Notes: generated from the letters alone by a model not told the origin. A DNA stretch of 27,816 nt from Oscillospiraceae bacterium (GCA_017501805.1 JAFVWG010000234.1:1-27816); one strand, 5' to 3'. Counted from the first letter of the stretch, positions 1 through 8,497 are shown. Program-made: numbers and translations.

Positions 1-176
1 ATTTTATACCAATTCCCATTTTCATCTTGATCAAGCTGAATGCCTTTTTCTTGGCGCCAAACCTGCCAAGTTTTTGCTTGGCCGCTTAGCAGTTCGCATT
101 TAGAGCAATGCCATTTGCAGTCAGACATGGTTTCAAAATCAATGTATTGGTTGCTGCCTTTTTTGAATGGATTCAT
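1..176 (-). CDS. Truncated accessory protein with CxxC zinc-type motif
   Basis: Only the first 58 or so residues lie in the window; the gene runs off the left edge. The start is ATG at 176, preceded by GGAGG about 10 bases upstream, and a good promoter lies behind it (203-231). The visible protein begins MNPFKKGSNQYIDFETMSD and then has a Cys-rich stretch, CKWHCSKC, followed by a Trp- and Gln-rich segment (KTWQVWRQEKGI). The paired cysteines suggest a zinc-binding or small winged-helix domain, as in some restriction or HNH-type nucleases, but I do not recognise the family with certainty. The DNA is clearly more AT-rich than the housekeeping genes to the right and it sits beside a tRNA gene, which fits acquired DNA. 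Function unknown. Confidence 0.6.
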   Translation of the reverse strand, partial: MNPFKKGSNQYIDFETMSDCKWHCSKCELLSGQAKTWQVWRQEKGIQLDQDENGNWYK

Positions 177-202
177 AATATACCTCCGAATATTTTTTAT
201 TA

Positions 203-231
203 ATCATATCAATGCCTGCTGATAAAGGCAA
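203..231 (-). promoter_or_regulatory. Sigma-A type promoter of the truncated left-edge gene
   Basis: Read on the minus strand there is TTGCCT (226-231), a 17-base spacer, and TATGAT (203-208). It lies just upstream of the GGAGG and ATG of the gene starting at 176. Seen by eye; no transcription data. Confidence 0.55.
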
Positions 232-282
232 GAATTTTGTACTTTCGCCGCCGCAAGCATACCTCTACGAAAAAGAAACAAC

Positions 283-322
283 AAGAAACAGAGCCGACCG
301 CAAATACGGTCGACGGTTTCTT
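283..322. repeat. Long interrupted hairpin in intergenic DNA
   Basis: AAGAAAC (283-289) pairs with GTTTCTT (316-322), and inside it CGACCG (295-300) pairs with CGGTCG (307-312) around a six-base loop CAAATA. The two stems are separated by a small internal loop. There is no T-tract right after it, so it is not a simple terminator. It sits in a 287-base gene-free stretch (177-463) and may be part of a structured RNA or a dispersed repeat together with the CATCAT array downstream. Confidence 0.5.
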
Positions 323-363
323 TGCAAAGCAGAGCAATGACCCAATGTTTGCCAATACATCAG

Positions 364-430
364 TCGAAGTCGACATCATTTCCGAAGGAAACATCATTCG
401 CGAAGCGACATCATCAACGGCAAACATCAT
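364..430. repeat. CATCAT-spaced mini-hairpin array
   Basis: CATCAT occurs four times, starting at 374, 392, 409 and 425, a spacing of 18, 17 and 16 bases. Between copies lie 10-11 base inverted repeats: TCGA-AG-TCGA (364-373), TTCC-GAA-GGAA (380-390) and TCGC-GAA-GCGA (398-408). The last interval has no hairpin. The spacers are far too short for CRISPR. Translation of this stretch gives low-complexity peptide, so I treat it as non-coding. Confidence 0.6.
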
Positions 431-432
431 TG

Positions 433-463
433 AAAAAAGCACTTGCATAAGCAAGTGCTTTTT
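433..463. terminator. Bidirectional Rho-independent terminator after tRNA-Pro
   Basis: A perfect inverted repeat, AAAAAAGCACTTGC / GCAAGTGCTTTTTT around the loop ATAA, with A and T tracts on both sides. On the minus strand it follows directly on the CCA end of tRNA-Pro. On the plus strand it could end any transcript reading through the repeat region 237-430. Confidence 0.85.
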
Positions 464-540
464 TGGTCCGAGTGGCGGGACTTGAACCCACGGCCTCTTG
501 ACCCCCAGTCAAGCGCGATACCAAACTTCGCCACACCCGG
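464..540 (-). tRNA. tRNA-Pro (anticodon GGG)
   Basis: The reverse complement folds as a 77-base cloverleaf. The 5' acceptor strand CCGGGTG pairs with CACTCGG (one G-T wobble), followed by discriminator A and an encoded CCA. The anticodon arm is CTTGA-CTGGGGG-TCAAG; U33 precedes GGG, which reads proline CCC and CCU. The T arm contains GGGTTCAAGTCCC. A promoter lies upstream (561-589) and a terminator immediately downstream. Confidence 0.95.
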
Positions 541-560
541 TGATTTCAGTTGTCCTAAGC

Positions 561-589
561 ATAATAGCACACCGGGTCAAAGTTTTCAA
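561..589 (-). promoter_or_regulatory. Promoter of tRNA-Pro
   Basis: On the minus strand: TTGAAA (584-589), 17-base spacer, TATTAT (561-566) with an extended TG two bases before it. The tRNA 5' end is about 20 bases downstream. It begins immediately after the 3' end of the AI-2E permease gene, so the tRNA does not depend on read-through. Confidence 0.7.
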
Positions 590-598
590 GTCCCTATT

Positions 599-1912
599 TT
601 ATTTTTCCTGCTCCGAATTTTCGTTTTCTTCGGGAGCGGGCTCGGAAGCGGGCTTTTCCGCCGCATCTTCCTGCGGCTCTGCCGCGGTCTCCGCAACGGG
701 CGGAAGCTCCGCGACCTCTTCCAGATCATAATACAGATCCGTATTCAGCGGCTTCGCCTTTTTCCTGAGCGATGCGTTCACAAGGTCCCGCACAATGATA
801 TAAACCAGTGCAAAGACCGGCACGCCCAGAAGCATTCCGATCATACCGAAGAGATTGCCGAACACCGTGATGGAGAACAGCACCCAGAAGCCGGACAGAC
901 CGATGGAATCGCCGAGGATCTTCGGTCCGATGACATTGCCGTCGAGCTGCTGCAGTACGATCACGAAGATCACGAAGTAGAGCGCCTGCAGCGGGTTGAC
1001 GATGAGGATCAGCAGCGTACAGGGCACGGCGCCGATGATGGGACCGAACATCGGGATGACGTTGGTAACGCCGATCACGACGGAGATCAGAACGGCAAAC
1101 GGCAGGCGAAGGATCAGCATACCGATATAGCAGAGGATGCCGATGATGATCGAGTCCAGGATCTTGCCGATCACAAAACCGCTGAAAATGCGGTTCGCCT
1201 CTCTGCCGAGGTAAAGGATGCGGTCCGCGTTGCGCGGACGGAACGTTGCGACAACGAGCCGCTTCGCGTGCGCCTGAAAATTCTCTTTCGCCAGCAGCAT
1301 ATAAACCGAGGCGACAAGACCGATCAGCAGGTTGAACACCGACGTCACGATGGCAACGCCGAAGGTCGTCATCCCCGCCATAAGCGTCTGCAGATTGGCG
1401 ACAAGATCGTCGCCGAGGAGCCTCTGCACGTCGTTGTACAGATTATCCAGCAGCCTCTGCGCAGAAACCTGCAGCGCCTCGTTGTTTTTGAGCAATTCGA
1501 GGATCCACGTCCGCGCCTTGTCAAAGTAGAACGGCAGGCTGGCGACCAGAGACGCCACCGTGTCGTACAAATGCGGAATGACCATATAGAACAGGCCGTA
1601 GAGGATAATGCCCGCGATCACAAGCGCGAAGAGGATCGCCAGAACACGTCCGATTTTTTTCATACGTTCCGGCTTTTTGCTCTTTTCGACCATATCCCAG
1701 ACGACGACCTGCTCGAACATTTTCACAAGCGGGTTCAGAAGATACGCGAAGAGCACGCCGAGCAGGATCGGCGACAGCACCTGTAAAAGGTCGGAGATCA
1801 TTTTGAAAAACCCCGGCAGATTGGTGAGCACAACATAGGCAACGATGCTCGCCAGAATCACCAGAAACGCCGTGAGACCCCAATGGAAATACTTATTCGA
1901 ACTCTGTTTCAC
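599..1912 (-). CDS. AI-2E family transporter (PerM/YdiK-like permease)
   Basis: A 437-residue polytopic membrane protein. The N-terminus has a short basic stretch and two hydrophobic segments (about 12-30 and 37-62), then an amphipathic periplasm-like loop region, then a dense set of transmembrane segments between about 205 and 390 containing the family-typical glycine- and proline-rich stretch around TNVIPMFGPIIGA. The last 50 residues are acidic, rich in Glu, Pro and Ala, and probably disordered. The family was named for autoinducer-2 export but most members have no proven substrate; some act as Na+/H+ antiporters. The GTG start at 1912 has GGAAGG eight or so bases upstream. It follows the YdcF gene by 58 bp and is likely the last gene of the comEC run. 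Confidence 0.85.
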   Translation of the reverse strand: MKQSSNKYFHWGLTAFLVILASIVAYVVLTNLPGFFKMISDLLQVLSPILLGVLFAYLLNPLVKMFEQVVVWDMVEKSKKPERMKKIGRVLAILFALVIAGIILYGLFYMVIPHLYDTVASLVASLPFYFDKARTWILELLKNNEALQVSAQRLLDNLYNDVQRLLGDDLVANLQTLMAGMTTFGVAIVTSVFNLLIGLVASVYMLLAKENFQAHAKRLVVATFRPRNADRILYLGREANRIFSGFVIGKILDSIIIGILCYIGMLILRLPFAVLISVVIGVTNVIPMFGPIIGAVPCTLLILIVNPLQALYFVIFVIVLQQLDGNVIGPKILGDSIGLSGFWVLFSITVFGNLFGMIGMLLGVPVFALVYIIVRDLVNASLRKKAKPLNTDLYYDLEEVAELPPVAETAAEPQEDAAEKPASEPAPEENENSEQEK

Positions 1913-1970
1913 AGGTACATCCTTCCTTCGTTATTTGTTACAGACAGCGTATCACATAAGCTTCGGCGCG

Positions 1971-2726
1971 TCAAGAAAGATTCGCCGTCTGCGCCGCGGC
2001 TTTTACCATGGAAAACACCTCGCGCAGCTCGTAGTTGATGCGGAAAAACGGATCGCGCGTGACCGCGCCGACCGCGCCCGCCTCCATACCGAGCCGCTCT
2101 GCCAGATACAGCGCACGAAAAAGGTGAAATTCGTTCGTCAGAACGGTCACCTCATCGCTGCCGAAGCCGAGCCTTTCTGCCAGCGCGCGACTGTTCTGCA
2201 GGTTTTCCAGCGTTGTGTGCGCCTCCGTCTCCCGATAGATCCCGCGCATATCCGCACCGCGCTGCTGCAAATACGTATACATCGCCTCGGCTTCCTCGAT
2301 CGGCTCATCGTCGCCTTTTCCGCCGGAAAGGATCATCGGGATCTGCGGATGCTCATTATGAAACGCGAGTGCGGCGTCCAGCCGCTCCCGCAGGATCTGC
2401 GAGGGCGCGCCGCTCGGCTCCACGTGCGCGCCGAGCACGACCGCCCAGCCGCCTTCCCGCGGCGCGGGTGCGGCGTGTCCGAAGAGCGCGATCTGCGAAA
2501 CGGCGACCGTCAGCAGCGCCACGCACAGCGCCATCGCCCAGATCAGTCCCTGCCGCAGATGCGGAAAGATCCCGCGCTCTCTCATCCAAATCGCCGCAGC
2601 GCCGCCCGCCGCGAGCAGCAGAAGACACAGCCCCGTCATCGTCATATTCAGCGGCAGAAGGCACAGCGCAGCTCCCGCCGCGCCGAACAGCAGCGGCAGC
2701 CGATATGTGCGAAGGGATCTTGTCAT
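1971..2726 (-). CDS. YdcF/SanA-like DUF218 membrane protein
   Basis: A 251-residue protein. The first 90 residues hold two to three hydrophobic segments; the rest is a DUF218 domain beginning AVVLGAHVEP at about residue 95 and continuing with the family's conserved LSGGKGDD, the ET-HTTLENLQNS segment and the TNEFHLFRALYLAERLG segment. DUF218 proteins such as SanA and YdcF are linked to envelope or peptidoglycan-precursor functions, but the reaction is not settled. The ATG directly abuts the TGA of the upstream ABC-F gene, so the two are translationally coupled. The family call is firm, the function is not. Confidence 0.85.
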   Translation of the reverse strand: MTRSLRTYRLPLLFGAAGAALCLLPLNMTMTGLCLLLLAAGGAAAIWMRERGIFPHLRQGLIWAMALCVALLTVAVSQIALFGHAAPAPREGGWAVVLGAHVEPSGAPSQILRERLDAALAFHNEHPQIPMILSGGKGDDEPIEEAEAMYTYLQQRGADMRGIYRETEAHTTLENLQNSRALAERLGFGSDEVTVLTNEFHLFRALYLAERLGMEAGAVGAVTRDPFFRINYELREVFSMVKAAAQTANLS

Positions 2727-4613
2727 TCAGCAGCCCTCCAGCTTTAAGCTCATCGTTTCCCATTCCTCCATACGCTCGGAAAGCTCGCGTTCAAGCTCCT
2801 CACGTTTTTGCAGGAGCTCTGTGAGCGCCTGATAATCTCCGCCCTTTTCGGCGATCTCCTCGTCGAGAGCGGCAAGCGCCTGTTCCAGTTTTTCGATCTC
2901 CCGCTCCGCGAGGCGGATCTTCCGCTCCAGACTTTTATCTCCGCGCGGCGCGGCAGTTTTCTTTTCTTCCTTCGGTGCTTCCTTCACCGTTTTTTTCCGC
3001 TGCGCCTCGGCTTCGTGCGCCTTGATCGAGCGGTATTTTTCATATCCGCAGGGAAAATCGCGGATCTTTCCGTTTTCCAGCTCCCAGATGCGCGTGGCAA
3101 AGCGTCCTACGAAATAGCGGTCGTGCGAGACGAAGAGCAGCGTTCCGCCGTAGGCGTCCACCGCGTCCTCGATCCACTCGCGCGAAGCGATATCCAGATG
3201 GTTTGTCGGCTCGTCGAGCACGAGCAGGTCGACCTTTTCATCCATCAGCATACACAGCCGCAGGCGGCTCATCTCTCCGCCGGAGAGCTGCGATACGGTC
3301 TTGAACACATCGTCGCCGCGGAACAGGAACGCGCCGAGACGATCCCGCGCGGACTGCGGTGTGCAGTTTTTTTCGTAGAGCATCGTGTCCAGCAGCGTCC
3401 GCTCCGGATGCTCAAAGCAGATCGTCTGCTCCAGATACGCGCTTTTCACCGTCGGTCCGAACTTGATCCGTCCCGTGGCAGGCTCCAGCCCGAGCAGGAC
3501 CTTCAGAAGGGTACTTTTTCCCGTTCCGTTGTCACCGAGCAGGGCGATCCGTTCGCCGCCGCGCACCTGCAGCTCCACATCGGAAAAGAGCACACGGTCG
3601 CCGAAGCTCTTCGTCAGCCCGCGCGCGGAAAACAGCTCGTCCCCCTGAAAGAGTTTTTCCTGAAAGCGCGCACGCAATTCCATTTCTTTCTGCGGGCGTT
3701 CGGTCTTTTCGATCCGATCCATACGGTGGCGGATGGACATCGCACGGCGGAAGAGCGTGCGGTTGTTGATGCCCCAGCCCTTCATCCGCTCAAAGGTGTA
3801 GCCGAGCTGCGCAAGCTTCTGCTGCTCCTTCTCGTACTGCTTGAGCTGCCGTTCGTAGCGCGCCTCCTTCTCCTCCGCATAGAAGGAGTAGTTGCCGCTG
3901 TAGAACTCCGCCTTTCCGCCGCGGACCTCCACGATCCGCGTGACGATCGTATCCAAGAAGTAGCGATCGTGCGAGACGGTCAGCACCGTTCCCTTAAAAC
4001 CGAGGATGTACTCCTCCAGCCACTCCACGCTGCGCATATCCATATGGTTCGTCGGCTCGTCCAGAAGCAGGATATCCGTTTTCTCCAGAAGCAGCCGCGC
4101 CAGGTTCACGCGGGTCTTCTCTCCGCCCGAGAGCGTGGCAAAGCGCCGCTCGCGCATCGCGGGCGGGATGCCGAGACCGTTGCAGATCTTGTCGGTCTCC
4201 ACAGCTGTTCCGTAGCCGCCCAGGAACTGAAAACGCGCGGAAAGCTCATCATAGCGCCGCAGCAGTGTCTGCGGCGCGGATGCGGTCATACGGGACTCCA
4301 GCGCCTCCATCTGCGCGCGGATGCCGTCGATTTCGGTAAATGCCATATGCAGCACGTCCTCGACGGTGTCGCTCTCTCCGAAGCTCGGAAGCTGCGACAT
4401 CATGCCGACCTTTCTTCCCGCACCGAAGTGCACCTCGCCCTCGTCCGGGAGCAGTTCCCCGCAGAGGATCTTCAGCAGGGTGCTCTTTCCCGCGCCGTTT
4501 TTTCCCATAATCCCGACGCGTTCGCCCGCCTGCACTTCAAAGCTCAGGCCGTCCAGCACATTGCGGTCGGAATCAAAGGATTTCACCAAATTGTTCACGA
4601 AGATGTCAATCAT
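2727..4613 (-). CDS. ABC-F family ATPase
   Basis: A 628-residue soluble protein with two ATP-binding cassettes and no membrane segments. Domain 1 has Walker A GKNGAGKST (about residue 37), signature LSGGEKTR and Walker B ILLLDEPTNHMD. Domain 2 has GDNGTGKST, LSGGEMSR and LLVLDEPTNHLD. The linker between them is charged and helical, like the P-site tRNA-interaction motif of ABC-F proteins. The C-terminal 90 residues are a Lys/Glu-rich coiled coil. ABC-F proteins act on ribosomes as translation factors or antibiotic-protection proteins; the conserved context favours a housekeeping type over a resistance type. It overlaps the end of rnmV by 8 bp (ATGATTGA). Confidence 0.93.
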   Translation of the reverse strand: MIDIFVNNLVKSFDSDRNVLDGLSFEVQAGERVGIMGKNGAGKSTLLKILCGELLPDEGEVHFGAGRKVGMMSQLPSFGESDTVEDVLHMAFTEIDGIRAQMEALESRMTASAPQTLLRRYDELSARFQFLGGYGTAVETDKICNGLGIPPAMRERRFATLSGGEKTRVNLARLLLEKTDILLLDEPTNHMDMRSVEWLEEYILGFKGTVLTVSHDRYFLDTIVTRIVEVRGGKAEFYSGNYSFYAEEKEARYERQLKQYEKEQQKLAQLGYTFERMKGWGINNRTLFRRAMSIRHRMDRIEKTERPQKEMELRARFQEKLFQGDELFSARGLTKSFGDRVLFSDVELQVRGGERIALLGDNGTGKSTLLKVLLGLEPATGRIKFGPTVKSAYLEQTICFEHPERTLLDTMLYEKNCTPQSARDRLGAFLFRGDDVFKTVSQLSGGEMSRLRLCMLMDEKVDLLVLDEPTNHLDIASREWIEDAVDAYGGTLLFVSHDRYFVGRFATRIWELENGKIRDFPCGYEKYRSIKAHEAEAQRKKTVKEAPKEEKKTAAPRGDKSLERKIRLAEREIEKLEQALAALDEEIAEKGGDYQALTELLQKREELERELSERMEEWETMSLKLEGC

Positions 4614-5202
4614 TGTTTAATTCTCCGCACAGTTCATAAAAACGTTCGCGGTCCATCAGGAGATTGACCGCGTCAAGCAGTGCGCCGGTGCTCATATGCT
4701 CCGGCAGCTGCGCCATATGCGTGAACGCCTTGCGCCGCGCACGGCTGTTCGGTCCGCCTGTCAGACCCACGTCATAAAAATCCTGCCGCGTGATCGCCTC
4801 TGCGGCAGGCGCGGCACATTCGCCGTCCAGCTCCGCCCCGGCGTTTTTGAGCGCCGTGAGCAGCACCTCGCGGGTCATGCCCTCCACACCGAGCTTTCCC
4901 TCCTTGCCGGGAGCCCGTTTGCGGCGCTCTTTTCCGGCAACATCGGGCACATAGGCGTGCAGAACGCGATCCTTCGGCAGAGCGCCCTTCAGGTAGTTTC
5001 GGATCACGAAGCCCGCCCCGTCGGGGTCTGTCAGGATCACCAGCCCGCGCTCCTCCGCCACGCGGCGAAGGTACTGCAGCTTCTCCTTGTCCGACAGAAT
5101 GCCAAAGCCGTTTGTTTCAATGATGGGCGCGTCCACAAGCTGTCTCAGCGTGTTCTTATCGTAGCGCCCCTCGACCACGATCGCCTGTTTGACCCGGATC
5201 AT
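4606..5202 (-). CDS. rnmV: Ribonuclease M5
   Basis: A 198-residue TOPRIM-type nuclease that matures the 5S rRNA precursor in Gram-positive bacteria. The N-terminus VEGRYDKNTLRQ carries the TOPRIM glutamate, and ILTDPDGAGFVIRNYL carries the DxD-type acidic motif. The segment HAYVPDVAGKERRKRAPGKEGKLGVEGM is typical of RNase M5. Length is near the usual 180-190. The start ATG overlaps the holA stop by 4 bp (ATGA), and the end overlaps the ABC-F gene. In many Firmicutes rnmV sits beside rsmA/ksgA; here it is placed after holA instead. Confidence 0.92.
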   Translation of the reverse strand: MIRVKQAIVVEGRYDKNTLRQLVDAPIIETNGFGILSDKEKLQYLRRVAEERGLVILTDPDGAGFVIRNYLKGALPKDRVLHAYVPDVAGKERRKRAPGKEGKLGVEGMTREVLLTALKNAGAELDGECAAPAAEAITRQDFYDVGLTGGPNSRARRKAFTHMAQLPEHMSTGALLDAVNLLMDRERFYELCGELNND

Positions 5203-6248
5203 ACTTCGCCCTTTCCCGCCAGCTTCAGGAGCAGCAGCTCCAGCGTAAGCGTGCTGTCCCGACCGAAGGATTTGAGCGCACGGTCCGTCTCAAAGCAGTC
5301 CAGCACCGCCTGTCGGCAAAAGCTTTCGTCCAGCTTGTCCGCCTGCTGCAGAAGCTTTTTGGCGTAAAAATCCGATCTGCCGTCGATCGTCTGCATCAGC
5401 TGCTGCGGGCCGCCCCCTGCGGCACGCACCGTCTTCGCGGCAAGCAGCTTGCGCAAATGCGCGCCGACCGCGCCGAGGATGGCGATCGGCTCCTCCTGAT
5501 TTTGGAGCATCGACTGCAGATGCCGCAGCGTTTTGTCTGCGTCTCCCGCCGCCAGAGCGTCGATCAGATCGAACGCGGCAGCCGTAAGGGTCGGCTCCGT
5601 CACCGCATCGATATCCTCTTTGCGGATCTCCTGTCCGGAGCAGTATGCCGAAATTTTTCGGATCTCTCCGTCCAGCGCGTGCATCTTTCCGCCCGTGAGG
5701 AGGATCAGATATCGGCACAGTTCGGGGTGGATGCTCTTCCCCTCGCTGCGGAAATGGCGTGCGATCCAGTCGCACAGCTCGCGCTCGGACTGCATATAAA
5801 ACTCCACCGCGCAGCCGTATGACTTGACAGCGGCGCTCAGTTTTTTCAGTTTTCCGTCCGTCTTATACGGGATCGTATCATAGTAAAAAACGAGGCAGCA
5901 GGTGTCGGGCAGATCGGAGATCAGCGAGATAAAATTCTCCCGCTCTCCCTCTGCCGCGAGGAAGGGATTATAATCCTCGACCCGTACCAGCACGCGCTCC
6001 GCGAGCATCGGCAGCGCGTCCACGGCGAGGCGCAGCGCCTCCGGGCTCATCTCCTCCGCGGTGATGCGGCGGTAGTTGAATTCCTCCATCGCACCGCCCA
6101 GCAGCTTTTTCTTCAGCGCCGCGAAGTAGTATTCCTTCAGATAGGACTCTTCCCCGTAGAAAAAGTAGAGCTTCGCGGGCGTTCCTGCCTTGATGTCGTT
6201 TTTCAGCTGCTGCAGACCTTCGTAGTCGGTCTCTTTTTTGTAGGCCAT
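5199..6248 (-). CDS. holA: DNA polymerase III subunit delta
   Basis: A 349-residue clamp-loader subunit that opens the beta sliding clamp. The N-terminal domain begins with the family-typical KLYFFYGEESYLKEYY (about 27-42), followed by an AAA+-like region with LVRVEDYNPF and CCLVFYY, then the C-terminal collar domain with EEPIAILGAVGAHLRKLL. Like other delta subunits it lacks a working P-loop. The usual length is about 330-350. It starts 5 bases after the comEC stop, with an AGGTGG ribosome site inside the comEC 3' end; comEC-holA is a widespread gene pair in Firmicutes. Confidence 0.93.
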   Translation of the reverse strand: MAYKKETDYEGLQQLKNDIKAGTPAKLYFFYGEESYLKEYYFAALKKKLLGGAMEEFNYRRITAEEMSPEALRLAVDALPMLAERVLVRVEDYNPFLAAEGERENFISLISDLPDTCCLVFYYDTIPYKTDGKLKKLSAAVKSYGCAVEFYMQSERELCDWIARHFRSEGKSIHPELCRYLILLTGGKMHALDGEIRKISAYCSGQEIRKEDIDAVTEPTLTAAAFDLIDALAAGDADKTLRHLQSMLQNQEEPIAILGAVGAHLRKLLAAKTVRAAGGGPQQLMQTIDGRSDFYAKKLLQQADKLDESFCRQAVLDCFETDRALKSFGRDSTLTLELLLLKLAGKGEV

Positions 6249-6252
6249 TGTC

Positions 6253-8448
6253 TCACCACCTGATCGTCATCGTTTTGTTGTCTATGGTTGCCGCGGCTTT
6301 TCCGCCCACGGCACGAACGCGGGAGAGCATCTCCGGCGCAGGATGTCCGTATGAGTTTTCCCCGACGGAGATCCACACAAGCTCCGGGCGCAGCGCCCCG
6401 AGGAGCCTCGCACCGGTCGCGTCGGCAGAGCCGTGATGCCCCGCCACAAGCACTTCCAGATCCGGAAGTTTCTCACGTTTCAGAAGCGCGTTTTCCTCGC
6501 GCACAGGCAGGTCTCCCGTTACAAGAATATCACACCCCGCCGCCGATGCCAAGACGGAAAGACCGCCGGAGTTGTCGGTTTTTCCCGAAGTCGGCGGCAT
6601 AAGTGTAATGGCGCCGTCAAACAGCTCACAGTGCTCTTTCACAACGGAAACAGGGATCCCCCGCTCCGCCGCGAGCTTCACGACCGCCTCATCCTCTGCC
6701 TCATAGGGGATGTAGAGTTTTTCGATCCGAAGGCGCTCCATCAGCTGTGCGATGCCCTCCGTGTGATCGCGGTCAAAGTGTGTCAGGATCAGCGCATCCA
6801 CCTGCCGGACGCCGTCGGAAAGCAGCGCGCGTGCCGCGATCTCGCCGCTTTCCTCACCGGAGCCGCCGCAGTCGATCACCGCCGTGCGGTCATCATCGTG
6901 CCACAAAAGGCTCTGTCCCTGTCCCACATCCAGCATTGTAAAATATCCCCTGCTCTTCTCGGCAAGCGTAAAGCCGAAACAGAGCGCAAAGGTCAGCGCA
7001 GCACAGGCAAAGGCCGTTGTCCGTTTGGGGCGCAGCAAAAGAAGCATCGGAAGCAGCATCTCCGCAAAGCAGAGCCACGCAAGCAAAAAGGGCGTCTCGC
7101 CGTACAGCGCGGGAAACGGCAGCGCGGAAAAGAACCCCGTCACCGCATCGGTCCACAGTCGAAGCAGGTCAAGGCCTGTCGCCGCGACCACCGCCGCGGC
7201 GGGAAATACAAGCCCGAGCAGCGCCGTGAGGATACCGCCCGCAAAGGCGAGCGTGATCGCCCAGATGCACAAAATGTTCACAGGGAGCGCCGCAAGCGAA
7301 CCCATACCAAAACACATCACGGAAAGCGGCTGTGTCACGGCGGTCGCAGAAAGGCTGAACACCGTGGTGGAGATCACATAGCGAAGCGGCGCAAAGCGTC
7401 TTCCCTCTTTCCATTTCTCCGGGGTAAGCCGCTGCGTCAAAGGAGCGCAAAGCAGGAAGATCCCCGCCGTTGCCAGAAAGGACATCTGCGTGCCGACCCC
7501 GGCGATCGCCCACGGGTTCTGCAGAACGATCAGCAGCAGCGCCGCGGCAAGTGCCGTCGGCGAATCGTATTCCCGTTTCAGCAAGGGCGCCGTCAGCAAA
7601 ACCGTCTGCATCACCGCAGCGCGTACCGTGCCCGACGCAGCTCCCGAAAGGAGCGTAAACAGCCACACCGCAGGAAGTCCCAGGATCGCCGCAAGCTTCC
7701 GCTGTCTGCCGCAGAGCATGGCGATGAAGCCGGAAAGGACGGAAACGTGCATCCCCGACAGGCTGATCGTGTGATACAGTCCGCAGACGGAAAGTCTGTT
7801 CTGTGCCTCAAAGGAAAGCTCGCTTCGGTCTCCCGTAACGAGCGCAAGAAAGAACGGTATGCCGTCCTCGGGAAAGCAGTCCCGGATGCTTTGTCGGAGC
7901 ATGCGCGCCGCGCAGACCGGAAGCTGCCGAACAGACAGCGCGGTCTGCGGTACGACCTCGGTGATCTCTCGCACGTTGCCCGTCAGAAAGGTCCCGCGTG
8001 CAAGCAGGTATTCGCTCCATCCTTCCGCAGCACGCAGGCTCGCAATGCCCCGAACGCGATCCCCCGGAAAAAGCTCCTGCGTATCTCCGGGAAAGTACAG
8101 CAGACACGGCGCAGAGCCTCCGTCCCACAAAACCTTCGCCTCGGCGGAGCGGCGTGTGCCGATGCGCCGCATCGGCTCTGTGATCACCGCGGAAAACGCC
8201 GTTGCCTCTTTTGGGATCTCATCGGGAGCCGGCACGAGCAGCGCCCGATAACCGGCGCACCATCCAAAAGCCAGCGCCGCTCCGAGAAAGACCGCCAGCG
8301 CTCTGCGTCTGAGCTGTGCCGCTCCGCGCAGAAACAGCAGCGCTGCCGCTCCGATCAGCAAAAGCGCCGTGAGCACGGCGGCTGCGCCGCAGACAAAGAG
8401 CAGCGCGGCGGCGGAAAACCCGCAGGAAAACCACAGCAGTTTCCGCAA
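6253..8448 (-). CDS. comEC: ComEC/Rec2 DNA uptake channel
   Basis: About 731 residues. Order of parts: N-terminal hydrophobic segments, a DUF4131-like soluble domain, the ComEC competence channel domain with LSGMHVSVLSG and about ten membrane helices, and a C-terminal metallo-beta-lactamase domain with MLDVGQGQS, LTHFDRDHTEG and AGHHGSADAT, as expected for a nuclease-like Rec2 domain. It carries single-stranded DNA across the membrane in natural transformation. No other competence gene lies in the window, so uptake cannot be inferred from this gene alone. Start: the frame is open upstream to 8571, but that passes through a promoter. TTG at 8448 has GGGGTGA five bases before it; GTG at 8457 is the alternative. 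Confidence 0.9.
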   Translation of the reverse strand: MRKLLWFSCGFSAAALLFVCGAAAVLTALLLIGAAALLFLRGAAQLRRRALAVFLGAALAFGWCAGYRALLVPAPDEIPKEATAFSAVITEPMRRIGTRRSAEAKVLWDGGSAPCLLYFPGDTQELFPGDRVRGIASLRAAEGWSEYLLARGTFLTGNVREITEVVPQTALSVRQLPVCAARMLRQSIRDCFPEDGIPFFLALVTGDRSELSFEAQNRLSVCGLYHTISLSGMHVSVLSGFIAMLCGRQRKLAAILGLPAVWLFTLLSGAASGTVRAAVMQTVLLTAPLLKREYDSPTALAAALLLIVLQNPWAIAGVGTQMSFLATAGIFLLCAPLTQRLTPEKWKEGRRFAPLRYVISTTVFSLSATAVTQPLSVMCFGMGSLAALPVNILCIWAITLAFAGGILTALLGLVFPAAAVVAATGLDLLRLWTDAVTGFFSALPFPALYGETPFLLAWLCFAEMLLPMLLLLRPKRTTAFACAALTFALCFGFTLAEKSRGYFTMLDVGQGQSLLWHDDDRTAVIDCGGSGEESGEIAARALLSDGVRQVDALILTHFDRDHTEGIAQLMERLRIEKLYIPYEAEDEAVVKLAAERGIPVSVVKEHCELFDGAITLMPPTSGKTDNSGGLSVLASAAGCDILVTGDLPVREENALLKREKLPDLEVLVAGHHGSADATGARLLGALRPELVWISVGENSYGHPAPEMLSRVRAVGGKAAATIDNKTMTIRW

Positions 8449-8497
8449 GTTCTTCACCCCATTGTGCACGCGATGTCTCGCGTTTTTTGTCGAAAGA

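Noticed and set aside
364..430. CRISPR array
   Set aside because: Repeat unit is only six bases, spacers are about 11 bases and are themselves palindromic; no cas genes.
443..1786. 447-residue open frame on the plus strand across the AI-2E permease and tRNA
   Set aside because: It runs antisense to a clear membrane transporter and through the tRNA, and its translation is His/Arg/Asp-rich low-complexity sequence typical of a shadow frame in GC-rich DNA.
2727..4613. ABC-F antibiotic resistance gene
   Set aside because: It overlaps rnmV and abuts a DUF218 gene in a conserved housekeeping run with similar base composition; nothing suggests recent acquisition.
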